From Cricetomys ansorgei (lineage: Eukaryota > Chordata > Mammalia > Rodentia > Nesomyidae), in assembly GCA_026225945.1 (NCBI GenBank), contig JAMJFZ010001133.1:8824501-8888500 (forward strand): 64,000 bases of DNA, written 5' to 3'. The position numbers and the translations under genes were made by a program. Under the pieces are notes generated by a model that saw only the letters and a list, made by a program, of their open reading frames with translations, ran no database searches and was not told the DNA's origin. Shown in pieces: positions 1 to 10,527 of the stretch; positions within the stretch are counted from its first letter, which is position 1; each line of letters opens with the position of its first letter.

Positions 1-213
1 ACAACTTTCCCTAGAATGAAATTTTATATAAATATGAATGTATAGAATACATAACTATCTTAGAAACATACTTTATCCAAGTGTTAAATTCACAATATAC
101 ACCAAGACTTTCTGAAGAAAACATGATTATGACTTAATCATTTATAATAATATTCTGTACATTTAGACAAGTAATTTAATGTATGTTCTCATAAGGAATG
201 ATTTCTTGGTACC
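1..213. other. AT-rich sequence, nothing recognised
   Basis: Low-complexity-leaning AT-rich DNA with no long frame and no repeat that I recognise. It directly precedes the TG of the LTR-like element at 214. Confidence 0.5.
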
Positions 214-575
214 TGTGGAGGTTTGAATGACAAATGGACCCCATAGACTCAGGGAGTGACACTATTTGGAGGCGTGGCCTTGATGGAGGAAGTGTAGCTT
301 TATTGGAGGAAGTGTGTCATTGAGCAAGGGCTTTGAGGTTTCAGAAGCTCAAGCCAGGCCCAGTGTCTCACTCCTGCTGCTGACTGCTGATCCAGATGTA
401 GAACTCTCAGATCCTTCTCCAGCCATATGTCTGTCTGATGTGGCTGTTTCTTACCATTTAGTTTAGAATGAATTAAACCTCTGAACTGTAAGCCAGTCCC
501 AATTAAATGCTTTCCTTTATAAGAGTTGGTAGAGTCATAGTGTCTCCTCACAGCAATTAAAACCCAACTAAGTCA
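214..575 (+). mobile_element. MaLR-type solo LTR (rodent), copy 1
   Basis: The element starts TGTGGAGGTTTGAATG and ends AACTAAGTCA, which are the TG...CA ends and the 'GTTTGAATG / CTAAGNCA' termini typical of mammalian MaLR (ERVL-class) LTRs. Near the 3' end it has an AATTAAA polyadenylation-like signal before TTATAAGAG. It is the same family, in opposite orientation, as 54583-54979: antisense translation of both copies gives the same short peptide block (SYKGKHLIG), which is how the relationship was first seen. No 5-bp target duplication is visible, so this copy is older or its ends have drifted. The exact subfamily is not assigned. Confidence 0.7.
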
Positions 576-1351
576 ACACTCCAAAGTCATTTAGCTAAAG
601 TATTGAAATGGCAATGCCCAGGCATGTGATATAATATTCTTTCCCATTTACCTTTCTAAACCCAGAGGTCATGTGTCTAGGTACTTTTGAATAAACTTCA
701 TCATACTCTGCCCATAGCTTGGGGTAAAATTTTCTGGGATTTTTCATCTCATAATTCAAATTAGGTTCAAATATTACTACTATTTTAATGATTATTGTTT
801 GTTAGACCTTTAACTGGCCCTGGCAACTTCTTATAGACATTATGTAAGTCCTGTTATCTGGCATGAGTCTAATTTATACAGAAGAAAAGGGAAAATGATA
901 CAGAAAAAAATATTTTTTAAGAAGGAAATTAGTTTCACAAAAGTTATGTTGAAATGAATACAAACATTAAAATATGTAGCTTTGCTTCCTTGAGCCTGTT
1001 TAAAAAGGAAGAGTGGACTCTGAGGGTGTCCATGAGCCTGCAGAAGGCAGAAGCTCTTAGTTGACCTTTGACTTTGCTTCCCTCTAGTCATCAGCCTTTG
1101 TAGTCCAAACTCTTGGTAGCTAAAGCTGAGAGCAGAGATTCCATTAGTACACTGCTTTGATATTCTAGGTTCAGCAGTCATACACATTTACAATGAAGGA
1201 TGGGATGAATCATTTTGAAAGGCCTTGGTTTCAAAGGAAGAGACAAGGCATAAATTCCAAAACTGGTGAAGCCTCTCTGTGAGCCACAAATGGTCATCAG
1301 GTTGTGTTCACCAAGATAGGAACCATCTTCTGTAACATTGTTGGTGTTCCC
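576..1351. other. Unassigned, probably single-copy DNA
   Basis: AT-rich with scattered short frames (the longest is 115 codons on the minus strand at 840-1187) that have no recognisable protein features. No repeat recognised. Confidence 0.4.
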
Positions 1352-1473
1352 TCCTCACTGATGACACCCACACACCTCTATGTGATTACATAGTTGCTGG
1401 CATTCTCTCCCTGGGACAGGTCCTCACTGATGACACCCAGGCACCTTTGCGTGGTAACATAGTTGCATGTGAG
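1352..1473. repeat. Tandem duplication, 69-bp period
   Basis: The block beginning TCCTCACTGATGACACCCA at 1352 is repeated from 1421. The first unit is 69 bp (1352-1420) and the second runs to about 1473 before homology fades. Both contain a diverged GTNNTNACATAGTTGC segment, so the duplication is not recent. Confidence 0.8.
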
Positions 1474-1565
1474 ACACACTCTGACTCATTCCTCATTTAA
1501 AAATGCTCATATCAGCTACTTTTTCTCTGTTTAGCTTTTGTTGACTACTCTCACACATCCCTGTA

Positions 1566-1632
1566 CAATTGTACCATAGTACATGTACATGTACCTGTAC
1601 CGTTATATGTATCATGGTACAATGGTACAATT
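1566..1632. repeat. Imperfect inverted repeat (GTAC-rich)
   Basis: AATTGTACCAT at 1567-1577 is the exact reverse complement of ATGGTACAATT at 1622-1632. The loop is itself rich in GTAC palindromes. It may form a hairpin; no function is implied by the sequence. Confidence 0.6.
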
Positions 1633-1639
1633 TGCCTCT

Positions 1640-2888
1640 AATATATTGATCCCTGATATTTTCTTGTTGTCCTACAAATGGTGTGTTTTGCTTTTATTTC
1701 CTTTTCCTACTGTACTTTGGTTGAAAAAAAAAAACGCTATAGGGCTAATGAGAGCATTCATCTGAATACACAAGAGGGCTCTTTAAAATAAACCCTGTAT
1801 TTCTTTGCGTGAATGTCTTCAGTGGAAGAATTCTCTTTTCTTGAGACTACATTAAGATAAATCTCACATCTCTGAGGCTCAGGCACTTAAACATTAGACA
1901 TATAGAGACATTCTGAGAGAAAGTTAGACCTCCAAATTTATCTTATGCTACAGTAAGCTTTTATGTCCTATTTTAAGAACTTGGTGCTAGCTCTCTTGTT
2001 TAATGAGCAGTTTAATTTAAAGCTTAAAATTATTAAGTATTCCAATAGAGTCATAAATAATGCAGTTTATAATATTCTTATCAAGCACACGAAGATACAT
2101 TTGTCTTCCATTAATGACATACTTTTTAAAGTAGCCTGACCTCTTCAGATATATAAGAGCATGCAATTAGGGCAATTTGTCACAGGCCTTTTACACGTTA
2201 ATAAGATGTAATTAATTGTCTGTTTTGTCTAATTAACTTTTCAGACACTGGCAGCTCCTGTTCTTTCGCTACAGTGCAAGAAAGCAAGAAGAACTTATTT
2301 GCAATTCTAATATTTGACCAAGAATTCTGACCATAAACCCTCATCTACAAACCTTTAAAAAAGTAGAATAGAGTGTATGGGAAAAAGTTAAACAAAGAAA
2401 TATCATATATTTTCAGGCTGTTATATTTTAGTGTAAAGAGTAGAAAATGTTACTTTAAACAAGATTTAGATTAGAAAAAAAATAGCATGAAAACAAGTAG
2501 AAACATATTTAAGACTTTCTATAAAATGTTTCATATGTGTATATTTCTTCATATAATCAGTCTCATTATTTCAATCACTTTTGAGAGCCAACTATATGGA
2601 GACAGTTTGTTAAGAGTTAGAGTTTCAGAATAGCTATGATAAAGATCTTGTCCTTTGTCAAAGTCGTGCTACTCGGCCACGGCATCAATAGTTGAATTAA
2701 ATGAGCTCTACAAAAGTTTCATGCATTACATTCACAATCTTTTTAATTTCTGAAATGCAGATCAGAAGCAGTTTTATCAGCATATTTGTTTAGTATGTGC
2801 TAATGTAGTTACCCATCACATTGTAAAATTATGATGTTAGCTATACACATTTGAAGCTTACACACATTTTGCTGTACATTAGTTTCAT
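1640..2888. other. Unassigned AT-rich DNA
   Basis: About 1.2 kb with no recognisable repeat, coding signal or RNA gene. Many in-frame stops in all frames. Confidence 0.4.
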
Positions 2889-3019
2889 TATTAGTTCTTT
2901 GAGAGAGTCTCAGTAACACAGATTGGCCTCCAGCTCCTTTTGTAGCCCAGACAGGACTCTATCTTCTGACCATCCTGCTTCTACCTCCAAATGCTGAGAC
3001 TGTAGATATGAAACACCAT
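2889..3019 (-). mobile_element. B1-type SINE, old copy
   Basis: On the minus strand this follows the 7SL-derived B1 layout. On the plus strand one sees GAGAGAGTCTCAGTAACACA, then GTAGCCCAGACAGGACTC, then CTCCAAATGCTGAGACTGTAG, which correspond to the B1 3' half, middle and 5' half in reverse. It is strongly diverged, as expected for an early B1/PB1. Confidence 0.65.
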
Positions 3020-3295
3020 ATTTTATACACTATTTTTAGACATTTTACAAGCTTACAATTTTAATGGTTAAAATAAATCTCATTATTTAGCCATAATTTA
3101 TTTAATATTGACTTTGAAACAAATCATCTATAGTCCTTTAAAATGTTGCAACTCTGTGACTCTATGTAGAGACTCTTTAGATAACTGTAATAGACTTTCA
3201 AGTATGGAAGGATGTACTTTATTGTTATATATTTAGCTGCTTACAAATTGCAGGTCGAATAGTTCAACATTTTACATTCTTCATTGGTGTGTGTG

Positions 3296-3415
3296 TGTAT
3301 AATATTGTATATTATATAATTATATAATTTTATAATTATATTTTTATATATTACTATATATTATATTTATATTATATAGTATTATATGTTATATATTTAA
3401 TATATATAATTTGTA
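3296..3415. repeat. AT-rich low-complexity tract
   Basis: Nearly pure A and T with TATA and ATAT runs over about 115 bp, followed by single-copy sequence. Confidence 0.8.
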
Positions 3416-3464
3416 CAGTGTTCCCCTTAGATTTGAATTTCTGGATAACAGGCCAAGTATAAGA

Positions 3465-3688
3465 TTTTTTTTACATTATTATTTTATTTTATACGTATGA
3501 ATATTTTGCCAACAAGTATGTCTGTCTACCACATGCATGCCTCATACCTGTGGAGGCCAGAAGAGGGAACTGGATCCCCTGGAACTGGAGTTAGAGAAGG
3601 TGGTGAGCTGTCATGTAGATGCTGGGAACAGAACCCTTTGAAAGAATAGCCAGTACTTTTAACTACTGAACCATCTCTCGAGTCCCAA
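3465..3688 (-). mobile_element. B2/B3 SINE
   Basis: Reverse-oriented tRNA-derived SINE. The diagnostic block GTGGAGGCCAGAAGAGGGAA / CCTGGAACTGGAGTTA lies in the middle and the tRNA-like head reads, in reverse, CTACTGAACCATCTCTC-AGTCCC. The TTTTTTACATTATTATTTTA at the left edge is the reversed A-rich tail. Confidence 0.85.
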
Positions 3689-3689
3689 A

Positions 3690-4668
3690 TTAAAAATTTT
3701 AAAGCTGATAGGTCATGTAGAAAATTTTCCAAAAATATGATTTCTGTGTGTAAAATACTAGCCTCAGGTAGGATAGTTTAGTTACTTTAAAAACTCATAT
3801 TTAATTAAGCATGGGATTTGCATGCTGCAATATGTGTTAGATAGATGTCTGTCTCACACATATTTAGAACCATGAAGACAATAGTATTCAAAGCAAATGT
3901 TTGAATAAGAGTGACAGTGTGAATGTCCTGAGACCTCTGCTGACAAATCCTAATCTGTCCGTCATTCAGAAGAGAAAAACGTCCCCTATCATGGCAAACA
4001 TATTTTTCATTTTACATTTCCACTGTGATAAAATGAAATTCTTAGTAGTAGAACAGGTCTGTATCCTCATAGTCACATCTCCTGAGTTCTGGTTCAGCCT
4101 CCAACCTCACTGGGCACGCGGCCCTGCAGGAACACCTTAAACATGGCGGTCTCAGTTTCTTTATCAAACAAAAAATGTCTATACCACTGAGGAAGCAAAA
4201 GGATTAGCTGAGTCTATAAATGCAGAACACCTAGAAAGCTCTTCCTGGGTGGCTACTGTCTCTTACACAAGCATACCATTAAACTGGATAACATTCTCTC
4301 CTCAGTATTCACTCAGTCACATCCCAATCAATTATGATTGTCTCTTTAAATTCTTGCTGAGTCTTGTACTATTATACCAAGTTTACACTTCATATACTTG
4401 ATTGGTTTGCCCATAAGTTTTCAACCTGATCTTTGTCATTAATCTATATTTGAAAGCTTAAAAAAAACTCTTAAATGTTAATTGTCTTTCTATTTTTGTC
4501 TCAATTCTATTCAGATTTCCTGAGTTCAGCTCTCCTTTACTAGAGAATATATCTTTCAGTAAGTTTAAAAAACAAAAAAAGCATGTTCATTCATTTCCTA
4601 ATCTAAATTAAGAAACTTGTTCTTATAACCATTATTCTTGTTTGTCTCTGAATTGTAGAGAGACAAGT
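3690..4668. other. Unassigned DNA
   Basis: About 1 kb without recognisable repeat or coding content. Short frames at 3901-4140 show no protein-like features beyond chance. Confidence 0.4.
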
Positions 4669-5095
4669 TGTGCTGGTTAACTGTTTTTGTTTGTTTGTTT
4701 GTTTGTTTTATCAACTTAGCACAAGATCAAGTCCTTCAGGAACAGTGAAATTCAATTAAGAAAAGGCCTCCTTCTGGTTGGCCTATAGGCAAGAGAGTGG
4801 AAACATTTCATTGATTGATGATCGATTAATGTGAGAGGACCCAGCACACACTCAGCTGGTCCTTGGTCATATAGAAAAGCAAGCTATACAAGCTATGGGT
4901 GAACAAGCCAATAAGCAGCTTTCTTCCTCGGCTCTGCTTCAGTTCCTGCTGCAGGGTTCCTGCTTTGAGTTTCTGCCCTGGTGTTCCTTCAATAGTGGAC
5001 TCTAACATGAAAGAAGAAAAAAAAAAGCAAAAAAAATTCTTTCCTCCACAAGTTGTCATGGTATGTATCACAGCAGTAGAAATCAAACCAGGACA
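4669..5095 (+). mobile_element. LTR-like rodent repeat ('TCAACTTRRCACAAG' family), copy 1
   Basis: The element runs from TGTGCTGGTT to AACCAGGACA and so has LTR-like TG...CA ends. The flanking 5-mers are CAAGT (4664-4668) and CAGGT (5096-5100), a likely 5-bp target duplication with one change. A (TTTG)n tract sits near its 5' end and the 3' portion (CACAAGTTGTCATGGT, ATCACAGCAG) matches the 29733-30135 copy. Two further copies lie reversed at about 7425-7748 and 8836-9165. I recognise the pattern as a very common rodent repeat but do not assign a family name. Confidence 0.6.
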
Positions 5096-5107
5096 CAGGT
5101 AATTTTC

Positions 5108-5274
5108 TGTTTTTATTTTTGAGACAGGGTTTCTCTGTTATAACTCTGGCTATCGTGGAATTCACTCTGTAGATCAGGGTAGCCTCAAACTCACAGTGAT
5201 CTGCCTATCTCTCCCTCCCAAGTGCTGAGTGCTGGGATTAATTAACTACAGTAATTAACTACTGCCCGACCAGG
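5108..5274 (-). mobile_element. B1 SINE
   Basis: Clear reversed B1: TTTTTGAGACAGGGTTTCTC, then CTCAAACTCACAGTGATCTG, then GTGCTGGGATTA near the right edge. A small internal duplication (AATTAACTACAGTAATTAACTAC) disturbs the 5' end. Confidence 0.9.
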
Positions 5275-5880
5275 TAACATTTTTAAAATGATTTTAATGC
5301 TGTTGTGTCTTTGACTTAAAACCCCAATATACCACGAGGTTGCATGATAAAGAATTTATACAGCAGCTGGTCCTCACTCTGCTTGGACAAGAGTGGATAC
5401 CGCCAGATTTCTGTTTTCTTTTATATGAATCTGGTTGCTGGGGAATAGAGGGAGGGAGTGGGTCACAAAAGCCAATCAGGATGCAGTTAACAAAGACAAA
5501 ATTTAAGAACTGACTGTTTAGCAGAGACAAGAGTATAGACGGAATGTGGTTAAATCAGCAGTGTCTCTGGACAAATGTTATCTCCTTCCTACTGTCCTCT
5601 TAGGGATGATGCTTGAACCTTAAACCAGCACCTGTGCAAACTCATTCCTGCTATTCCATTTCATTGTTGTGGCATACTGATTACTAGAAAGAAATTGTAC
5701 TGTGGAATCCAGCAGTTTGTAAGTTCATAATGGAGAAACAGTTTGCCCCTTAAACCAGGGCAACAGAAAAATACAAGTTACATAGAAAAATGTTACCCCG
5801 TTATCCAGGAAGCACAAGTAATTAGTAAAGTCAATAAATAGAGCCAGGATATAACAATTTATACTGATTATGAACTTTGC
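5275..5880. other. Unassigned DNA
   Basis: About 600 bp with no recognised repeat or coding content. Confidence 0.4.
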
Positions 5881-6200
5881 AGAATCCCAAACCATATTGG
5901 ACAAAAATGTTTGGGTATGTCTGTGGGACATTATGGAGATTAAGTTAACTGAGTTGGAAGGTCCCACCTTAAGAGTGGGCAGAATTCTTTTCCATGTTGA
6001 AGTCCTGGACTGTATCAAAAGGAGAGTTGGATGTGTATAAGTATCCATCACTCTATGCTTCCTGATTGTAAATTTAGTGTGAAAAGCTGGACTTCTGCTC
6101 CTGCCACCAGGCCTTTCCTCTTGTAGAGGAGCATTTAATCTTTTAATCCAGCAGCATGGCAGTTCTAGGGTAGAAAGTATGTTAGTATTCACCTTTAAAC
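5881..6200 (+). mobile_element. LTR-like repeat fragment
   Basis: The order of blocks (CATTATGGAGATTAAGTTAA, AAGAGTGGGCAGAATTC, CATCACTCTATGCTTCCTGA, GACTTCTGCTCCTGCCACCA) resembles the 3' part of a common rodent LTR-like repeat, and the last part parallels the segment at 9166-9437. A 155-codon minus-strand frame (5725-6192) overlaps it but looks fortuitous. Confidence 0.4.
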
Positions 6201-6204
6201 CCAG

Positions 6205-7116
6205 TATTCAGTGGTAGCACACACACCTTTAATTCCCCAAGAAAGAAACAAGTAGATCAGATGAGAAAGCAGAGCTCAGAAGGAGTCAGTGTCCGACTAT
6301 ATAAAAGCAGGCACTCAGCTCAGAGAGTCAGCTAGTCTGAAGCAGACACAGAGGCAGTTCAGCAGAAGGAGTCAGCTGGGAGGAGTGAGTCAGTTTGAAG
6401 CCTAGCAGAGAAGTTCTTCTGAGGCAGACAGAGAATCAGTCAGAGTCAGAAGACTTGGGTCAGAAACAGTCAGCTGGCTCTGAAGGTCAGTTTGAACCAG
6501 CAGCTTGGAGAAGAGTTTGAGCCAGAACAGCAAATGAAACAGCCAAGCAGAGGAGTCAGTTGAGTTCAGCTCTTAGTTCAGAAGGAGCTAGTGAGAGTGA
6601 GTCAGTCAGCAGTAAGTCTAAGAGGCTGAAATGTTTAGGTTTGAAGATTAGACTGTATGGAGGCTGAAACAGTATAAGGACAGGGGATTGAATTAGCCGA
6701 AGAATGAACTGCTTTTAGCCCTGAATCAACATCTGAATCTACATCTGGACTTCTCTGTTACCGTGTCTTCCCCTTTACAGTGGAATCTTTTAGAACCACA
6801 GTAAGAATAAACCCTTTGTTCCTTAAGTTGATAATGTCAGGAACTTTTGTTTGTTTGTTTGTTTGTTTTTTGGGGTGATGTTTTGTTTTGTTTTTTTGGA
6901 TGCTTTTTTGTTCTGTTTTGTTTTGTGTTTGTTTTTGTTTTTTGAGGCAGGGTTTCTCTGTTGTAACTTTGGCTGTCCTGTTAGACCAGGCTGGCTTTGA
7001 ACTCACAGACATTTGCTTCCCTTTGCCTCCCTCTGACTACTGGGATTAAAGCTGTGTGCCACCACACCCAGGATTAATGTCATGTATTTTATTACAGCAG
7101 AACGTGAACTAAGACA
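6205..7116 (+). mobile_element. LTR of a MaLR-type retroelement, interrupted by a B1
   Basis: The segment carries a TATA box followed by transcription-start-like sequence (CTATATAAAAGCAGGC at about 6298), many CAG/GTCAG-rich imperfect repeats, an AATAAA signal at about 6806, and ends ..GTGAACTAAGACA at 7116. The sequence immediately after (TTTGTACCAAGAAGTGGGG) looks like the primer-binding and 5' internal sequence of MaLR elements. A reversed B1 sits at 6847-7073. The block 6640-6745 is repeated at 19141-19265, showing that this is a multicopy family. The left boundary is uncertain. Confidence 0.55.
6847..7073 (-). mobile_element. B1 SINE with long (TTTG)n/T-rich tail
   Basis: B1 body at 6941-7073 in reverse: TGAGGCAGGGTTTCTCTG, CAGGCTGGCTTTGAACTCAC, ACTGGGATTAAAGCTGTGTG, CACCACACCCAGG. 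The left 90 bp are the reversed A-rich tail, expanded as TTTG and TTTTG units. The insertion splits the LTR described at 6205-7116. Confidence 0.92.
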
Positions 7117-7424
7117 AAATATTTGTACCAAGAAGTGGGGCCCTTGCTGTGATCAATGTGACTAGGTGGTCTGAAGGAGAAATGAGGAAGACTTTAGAAC
7201 TCAGACTAGGAAAGCCCTAAAATGCTACAAGCAGAGCTTAGTGGACCATGCTGATGGGAACTTAAGAAAACAAAAAGTGAAAGAAATATGTTCAGTAGTG
7301 GCCTAGCTCATGAGTTTCAGAAGAGATCAAGGAACCTATCAGGAATGGACTAAGGGTCATTTATGCAATATTTTGGCAAATAAACTGGCCTCATTATCCT
7401 GATATCTTGAGAAGTTGGATATAT

Positions 7425-7748
7425 TTCTTTTTGCTGTGAGAAAATACTTGACTGAAGCAGACATGATCACTTTGGATTACAGTTCAAGGTGAAGTTCATC
7501 TTAGAAGGGAGAGCATGGTAGCAGGCAGGAAAAACATGGGGACAAGAATGGGAGACTAGTCATGCATGTCTACAGTCAAGAAGCAGACACAGATGAATGT
7601 TGGGGCTCGGTTTACTTTCTCTTCCATATTCAGCAGTTAGGATGGGTGTTTCCTCCTGAATTAACCAAACATAAAAGACCATATACCCAGATACATGTCT
7701 CTTAGCTGATTCCAGATCCAAACAAGTTGACAACCAGAATTAGACATC
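7425..7748 (-). mobile_element. LTR-like rodent repeat, copy 2 (nested)
   Basis: Reverse orientation relative to 4669-5095. GCTGTGAGAAAATACTTGAC at the left and CAAGTTGACAACCAGAATTA at the right correspond to the two ends of that family. It separates two parts of the MaLR internal region, so it inserted after that element. Confidence 0.6.
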
Positions 7749-8446
7749 GCATTGACTGAGGCTGAAGACAGAAGTAGGAAACTAATTCGTTTGATCAAGA
7801 AAATTTTAAGACAGGCTATCATTCTTGTTATTATTCACTATCTTCATTCATGTCTATGGTGAGAAAGATCAGTACGTGGAGCAGAAAGATGAGAAAAATC
7901 TGAAATTTGACAAGGAAAGATGTGTGACCAAGCTTAAATTTTTTGACAAGGTACAGGGTTTGAAGGCATGAAAGATTCAAGATTGACTAGGTTGCTCAAT
8001 CTTGTTCTAGGGTTCCAGTGAGCCACCAAGGCCATGCAATATGTGGTAGCATTAAAGTCCCTGAAAAGAAGGCCTTCAGGACCAATGAATAAAGGTGTAA
8101 ATATGAAGCCTGAGTTGTAATTGAGATTCCCAAGATCTTTGAGATGCCAAGACCCCAGGTCATACACAAAGGAAAGCTACAGGTAGAATGTAGAGCCAAT
8201 CTAAGAGAGAGAATGTATTCATGCTACAGATGGCAATGGTTGAGGGCAGAGCTAGTCAACCCTTTGAAGTCCAGTCTATTCCATTAAAATTCCCCAATGC
8301 TGGATATAGAGCTGAAGGATTTGGTATGTTTCTTGCTGGACTTTGGTCTTGCTTTGTCAGATCATCCCTTGCTGTGCCAGTGTTTTTGCCTCTTTGGAAT
8401 GAGAATGCTTATGCCATGTTACTGAATGATGAAATTATGTAAAAAT

Positions 8447-8660
8447 AATTTTAAGTTATGTTTTATATGTATGTGTATATGTGTCCCCACATATGAATGC
8501 ACATGTTTCTTCAGATGCCTATGGAGGCCAGAAGAAGGCACTAGATTCCCTGGAGCTATAGTTACAGCTGAGCTGCCAGAAATGGAACTGGGAGACATAA
8601 CAGCGGTCCTCTAGAGAGCAGCAAGACCTTTGACTCTGAGCCACCTGTGCAGCCTCATGC
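8447..8660 (-). mobile_element. B2/B3 SINE (nested)
   Basis: Reversed B3 pattern: ATGGAGGCCAGAAGAAGGCA, TCCCTGGAGCTATAGTTACA, and at the right edge TTTGACTCTGAGCCACCTGT, which is the complement of the tRNA-like head. It lies inside the MaLR internal sequence. Confidence 0.8.
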
Positions 8661-8835
8661 TTTTGCTTTGATCAGGGCATATAGTTGAAGATTACCTCTG
8701 TCACAGATGACACTTAGACTTTGAACTTTCAGGCAGGGATGAAATTGTTAAAGACTATTGAGATCTTGGACATTGGAGGAAATATATTTTCAAGCATGAG
8801 ATGGCCATGGGCACATGGGGGAAAGTGGCAGAAAG

Positions 8836-9165
8836 TTTTAACTTAAAAATAATTTATTTGAGAGATGAACTTGTCCGTGTATCCATCATGGTAGATACAT
8901 CAAGGCAGCAGGAACTTGAAGCGACTGGTTACATTGTATCTACAATCAATGACAGAGAATGATACATACCACTGCTCAAATCCCTTTCTCTACTTATATA
9001 TTCATAGCCAGGTAATGGTGTCACCCACAGTGGACAGGTATTTCAATCTCAATTAATTTAGTCTAGATAGCCCACAACATACAAACCAGGAGGCCCATCT
9101 CCCTCATGTTTCTAGATTTTTAAGTTGATAATTAGTACTAACCACCACAGCATATCTGTAAGGCT
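8836..9165 (-). mobile_element. LTR-like rodent repeat, copy 3
   Basis: Same family and orientation as 7425-7748: ATCATGGTAGATACATCAAG, GGTGTCACCCACAGTGGACA, TCAATTAATTTAGTCTAGAT and a final TTAAGTTGATAATTAGTA. The pieces line up with the reverse complement of 29733-30135, for example CCCACTGTGGGTGGTGCCAT there. Confidence 0.6.
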
Positions 9166-9437
9166 CTATCTAAATTGGATCAATTGATCTGGGTGTCTCA
9201 CTCTAAATGTAGGCAGGACTACTCCTTGAGCAAGAGTCCAGGACTGCATTTCTTCACTCTCTGCCTCATTTTTGTGGACACAAGTGACTAGCTGGCCTCT
9301 TGCTCTTCTTGTCATGTTTTCCATGGCTCAAAGAAATGATCTTTTTGAACTGTAAACTGGAATAAATTGTATCCCTTAAACTCCTTTGGTCAAGTATTTC
9401 ACCCCAACAATAAAAAATAATAACTAATAATGCTATG
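9166..9437 (+). mobile_element. LTR-like 3' end fragment
   Basis: The segment has GACACAAGTGACTAGCTGG, then AACTGTAAACTGGAATAAAT (an AATAAA signal), then TATTTCACCCCAACAATAAA and ATAACTAATA. This is the layout of the 3' end of a common rodent LTR-like repeat. It may be the downstream LTR of the element at 6205-8835, or an independent insertion. Confidence 0.45.
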
Positions 9438-10484
9438 TACTTTAGTGAAAGACATTGCATAAAGACCTACATTTAATCCCTAGTTCCACAAGATGATGAT
9501 GATGACGATGATGATATATTTAAGATTCTCATAGATGTTTTTCTGGGTCTACTATTTGCCTACAAGCTGGAGAGAGTAGATGGTTTATTTATAGCTTTCT
9601 AGTTGCATATCTGGATGCTTGTAACATGCTGACTCTCTCCCCAACACAGAACTACTGATCTGACTTGGACAGGTGTCCACAAAAGGATCGTGTGTTAAAG
9701 AAGAATGTGTTATCCACCCCACGCTGCTACTGACTGTGAGAAGTAAGACCCCATGGGAGAAGGATAGTTCCCTTCAGGCATGGTTTTGAAGGGTGCTGTG
9801 AATGTTGGACTCTGGTTTTTTGTTTTTTTGTTTTTTTTTTTTTTTTTTTGGCTGCTGGCCATCACCACAGAGTGAGAAGCACCCTGTGTCACATGCTTGT
9901 CTCCTTGATGTGTTGATTCACTACAGGCCTGAGATGAACAGAGTGAAACAGACCAAAGCTGTGCACTAAAACAAGCCTTGCCTCTTTTAAAGTTGGTCAC
10001 ATGACTCCAAAATGCCCTGCATTTTCTCATTCAATGTTGTCCACATCCACCATGATTGAAGCTTGTTTCAGTATGTATACAGACTTTGTGATCTCAAGAA
10101 ATAGCTAAAGAACTCCATTGTTAAATATCACACCAAGGCATATTAGTATAATCATTATACTAATGTAAACTCAGCACATTTAATTCCTAAGAGTTCAGTA
10201 ACAGCCTTTGGCAGCTACAATCAGAAAATGGTGAAACTTGGAGGGGCTTCATCATTCAGAGTGGTCTCTGAATTGTGTATATAAAAGAAAGTTGTCTAGA
10301 GAGCTAAAGCGATGACTTTACACACAAGAGTCTGAAGTCCAAGTGAGGCTCACAAAAACAGATATTTTCTAATGTGCTTCCTGGGCTCCTGCATCAGTTT
10401 AATTCACACAGAAAGCATATAATATTCACTATTTTAGGAGGTAGATGCCATCAGAGAAGAATAGACAAGAAATAACCAAGTTAC

Positions 10485-10488
<4 letters not shown>
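9438..10488. other. Unassigned DNA with a short (GAT)n tract and a T tract
   Basis: Contains a (GATGAT)n run at about 9492-9514 and a T-rich run at about 9817-9850 that may be the reversed tail of an unrecognised retroposon. A SINE-like remnant may lie near 10300 but is too weak to call. Confidence 0.4.
10142..10164. repeat. Perfect short palindrome
   Basis: ATTAGTATAAT (10142-10152) and ATTATACTAAT (10154-10164) are exact reverse complements around one C. Confidence 0.8.

Positions 10489-10526
<38 letters not shown>
10489..10526. repeat. (CA)n microsatellite
   Basis: Uninterrupted CA run of about 19 units. Confidence 0.97.

Positions 10527-10527
<1 letters not shown>

Larger units (their letters stand above)
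7117..8835 (+). mobile_element. Internal region of a MaLR-type (ERVL-MaLR) retroelement
   Basis: After the LTR end, the sequence starts with TTTGTACCAAGAAGTGGGGC and continues with blocks I recognise from rodent MaLR internal regions: the leading 300 bp, then GCATTGACTGAGGCTGAAG at 7749, GATGGCAATGGTTGAGGGCA near 8230, and GAAATTGTTAAAGACTATTG near 8740. MaLR elements are non-autonomous and non-coding, and no retroviral gene is present here. It is interrupted at 7425-7748 by an LTR-like repeat and at 8447-8660 by a B3. Confidence 0.6.

Noticed and set aside
5725..6192. 155-codon minus-strand frame
   Set aside because: Lies across LTR-like repeat sequence, has no recognisable domain and no in-frame continuation.
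6298..6315. TATA box as a gene promoter
   Set aside because: It lies in the MaLR-type LTR and has no downstream gene; described there as an LTR feature.
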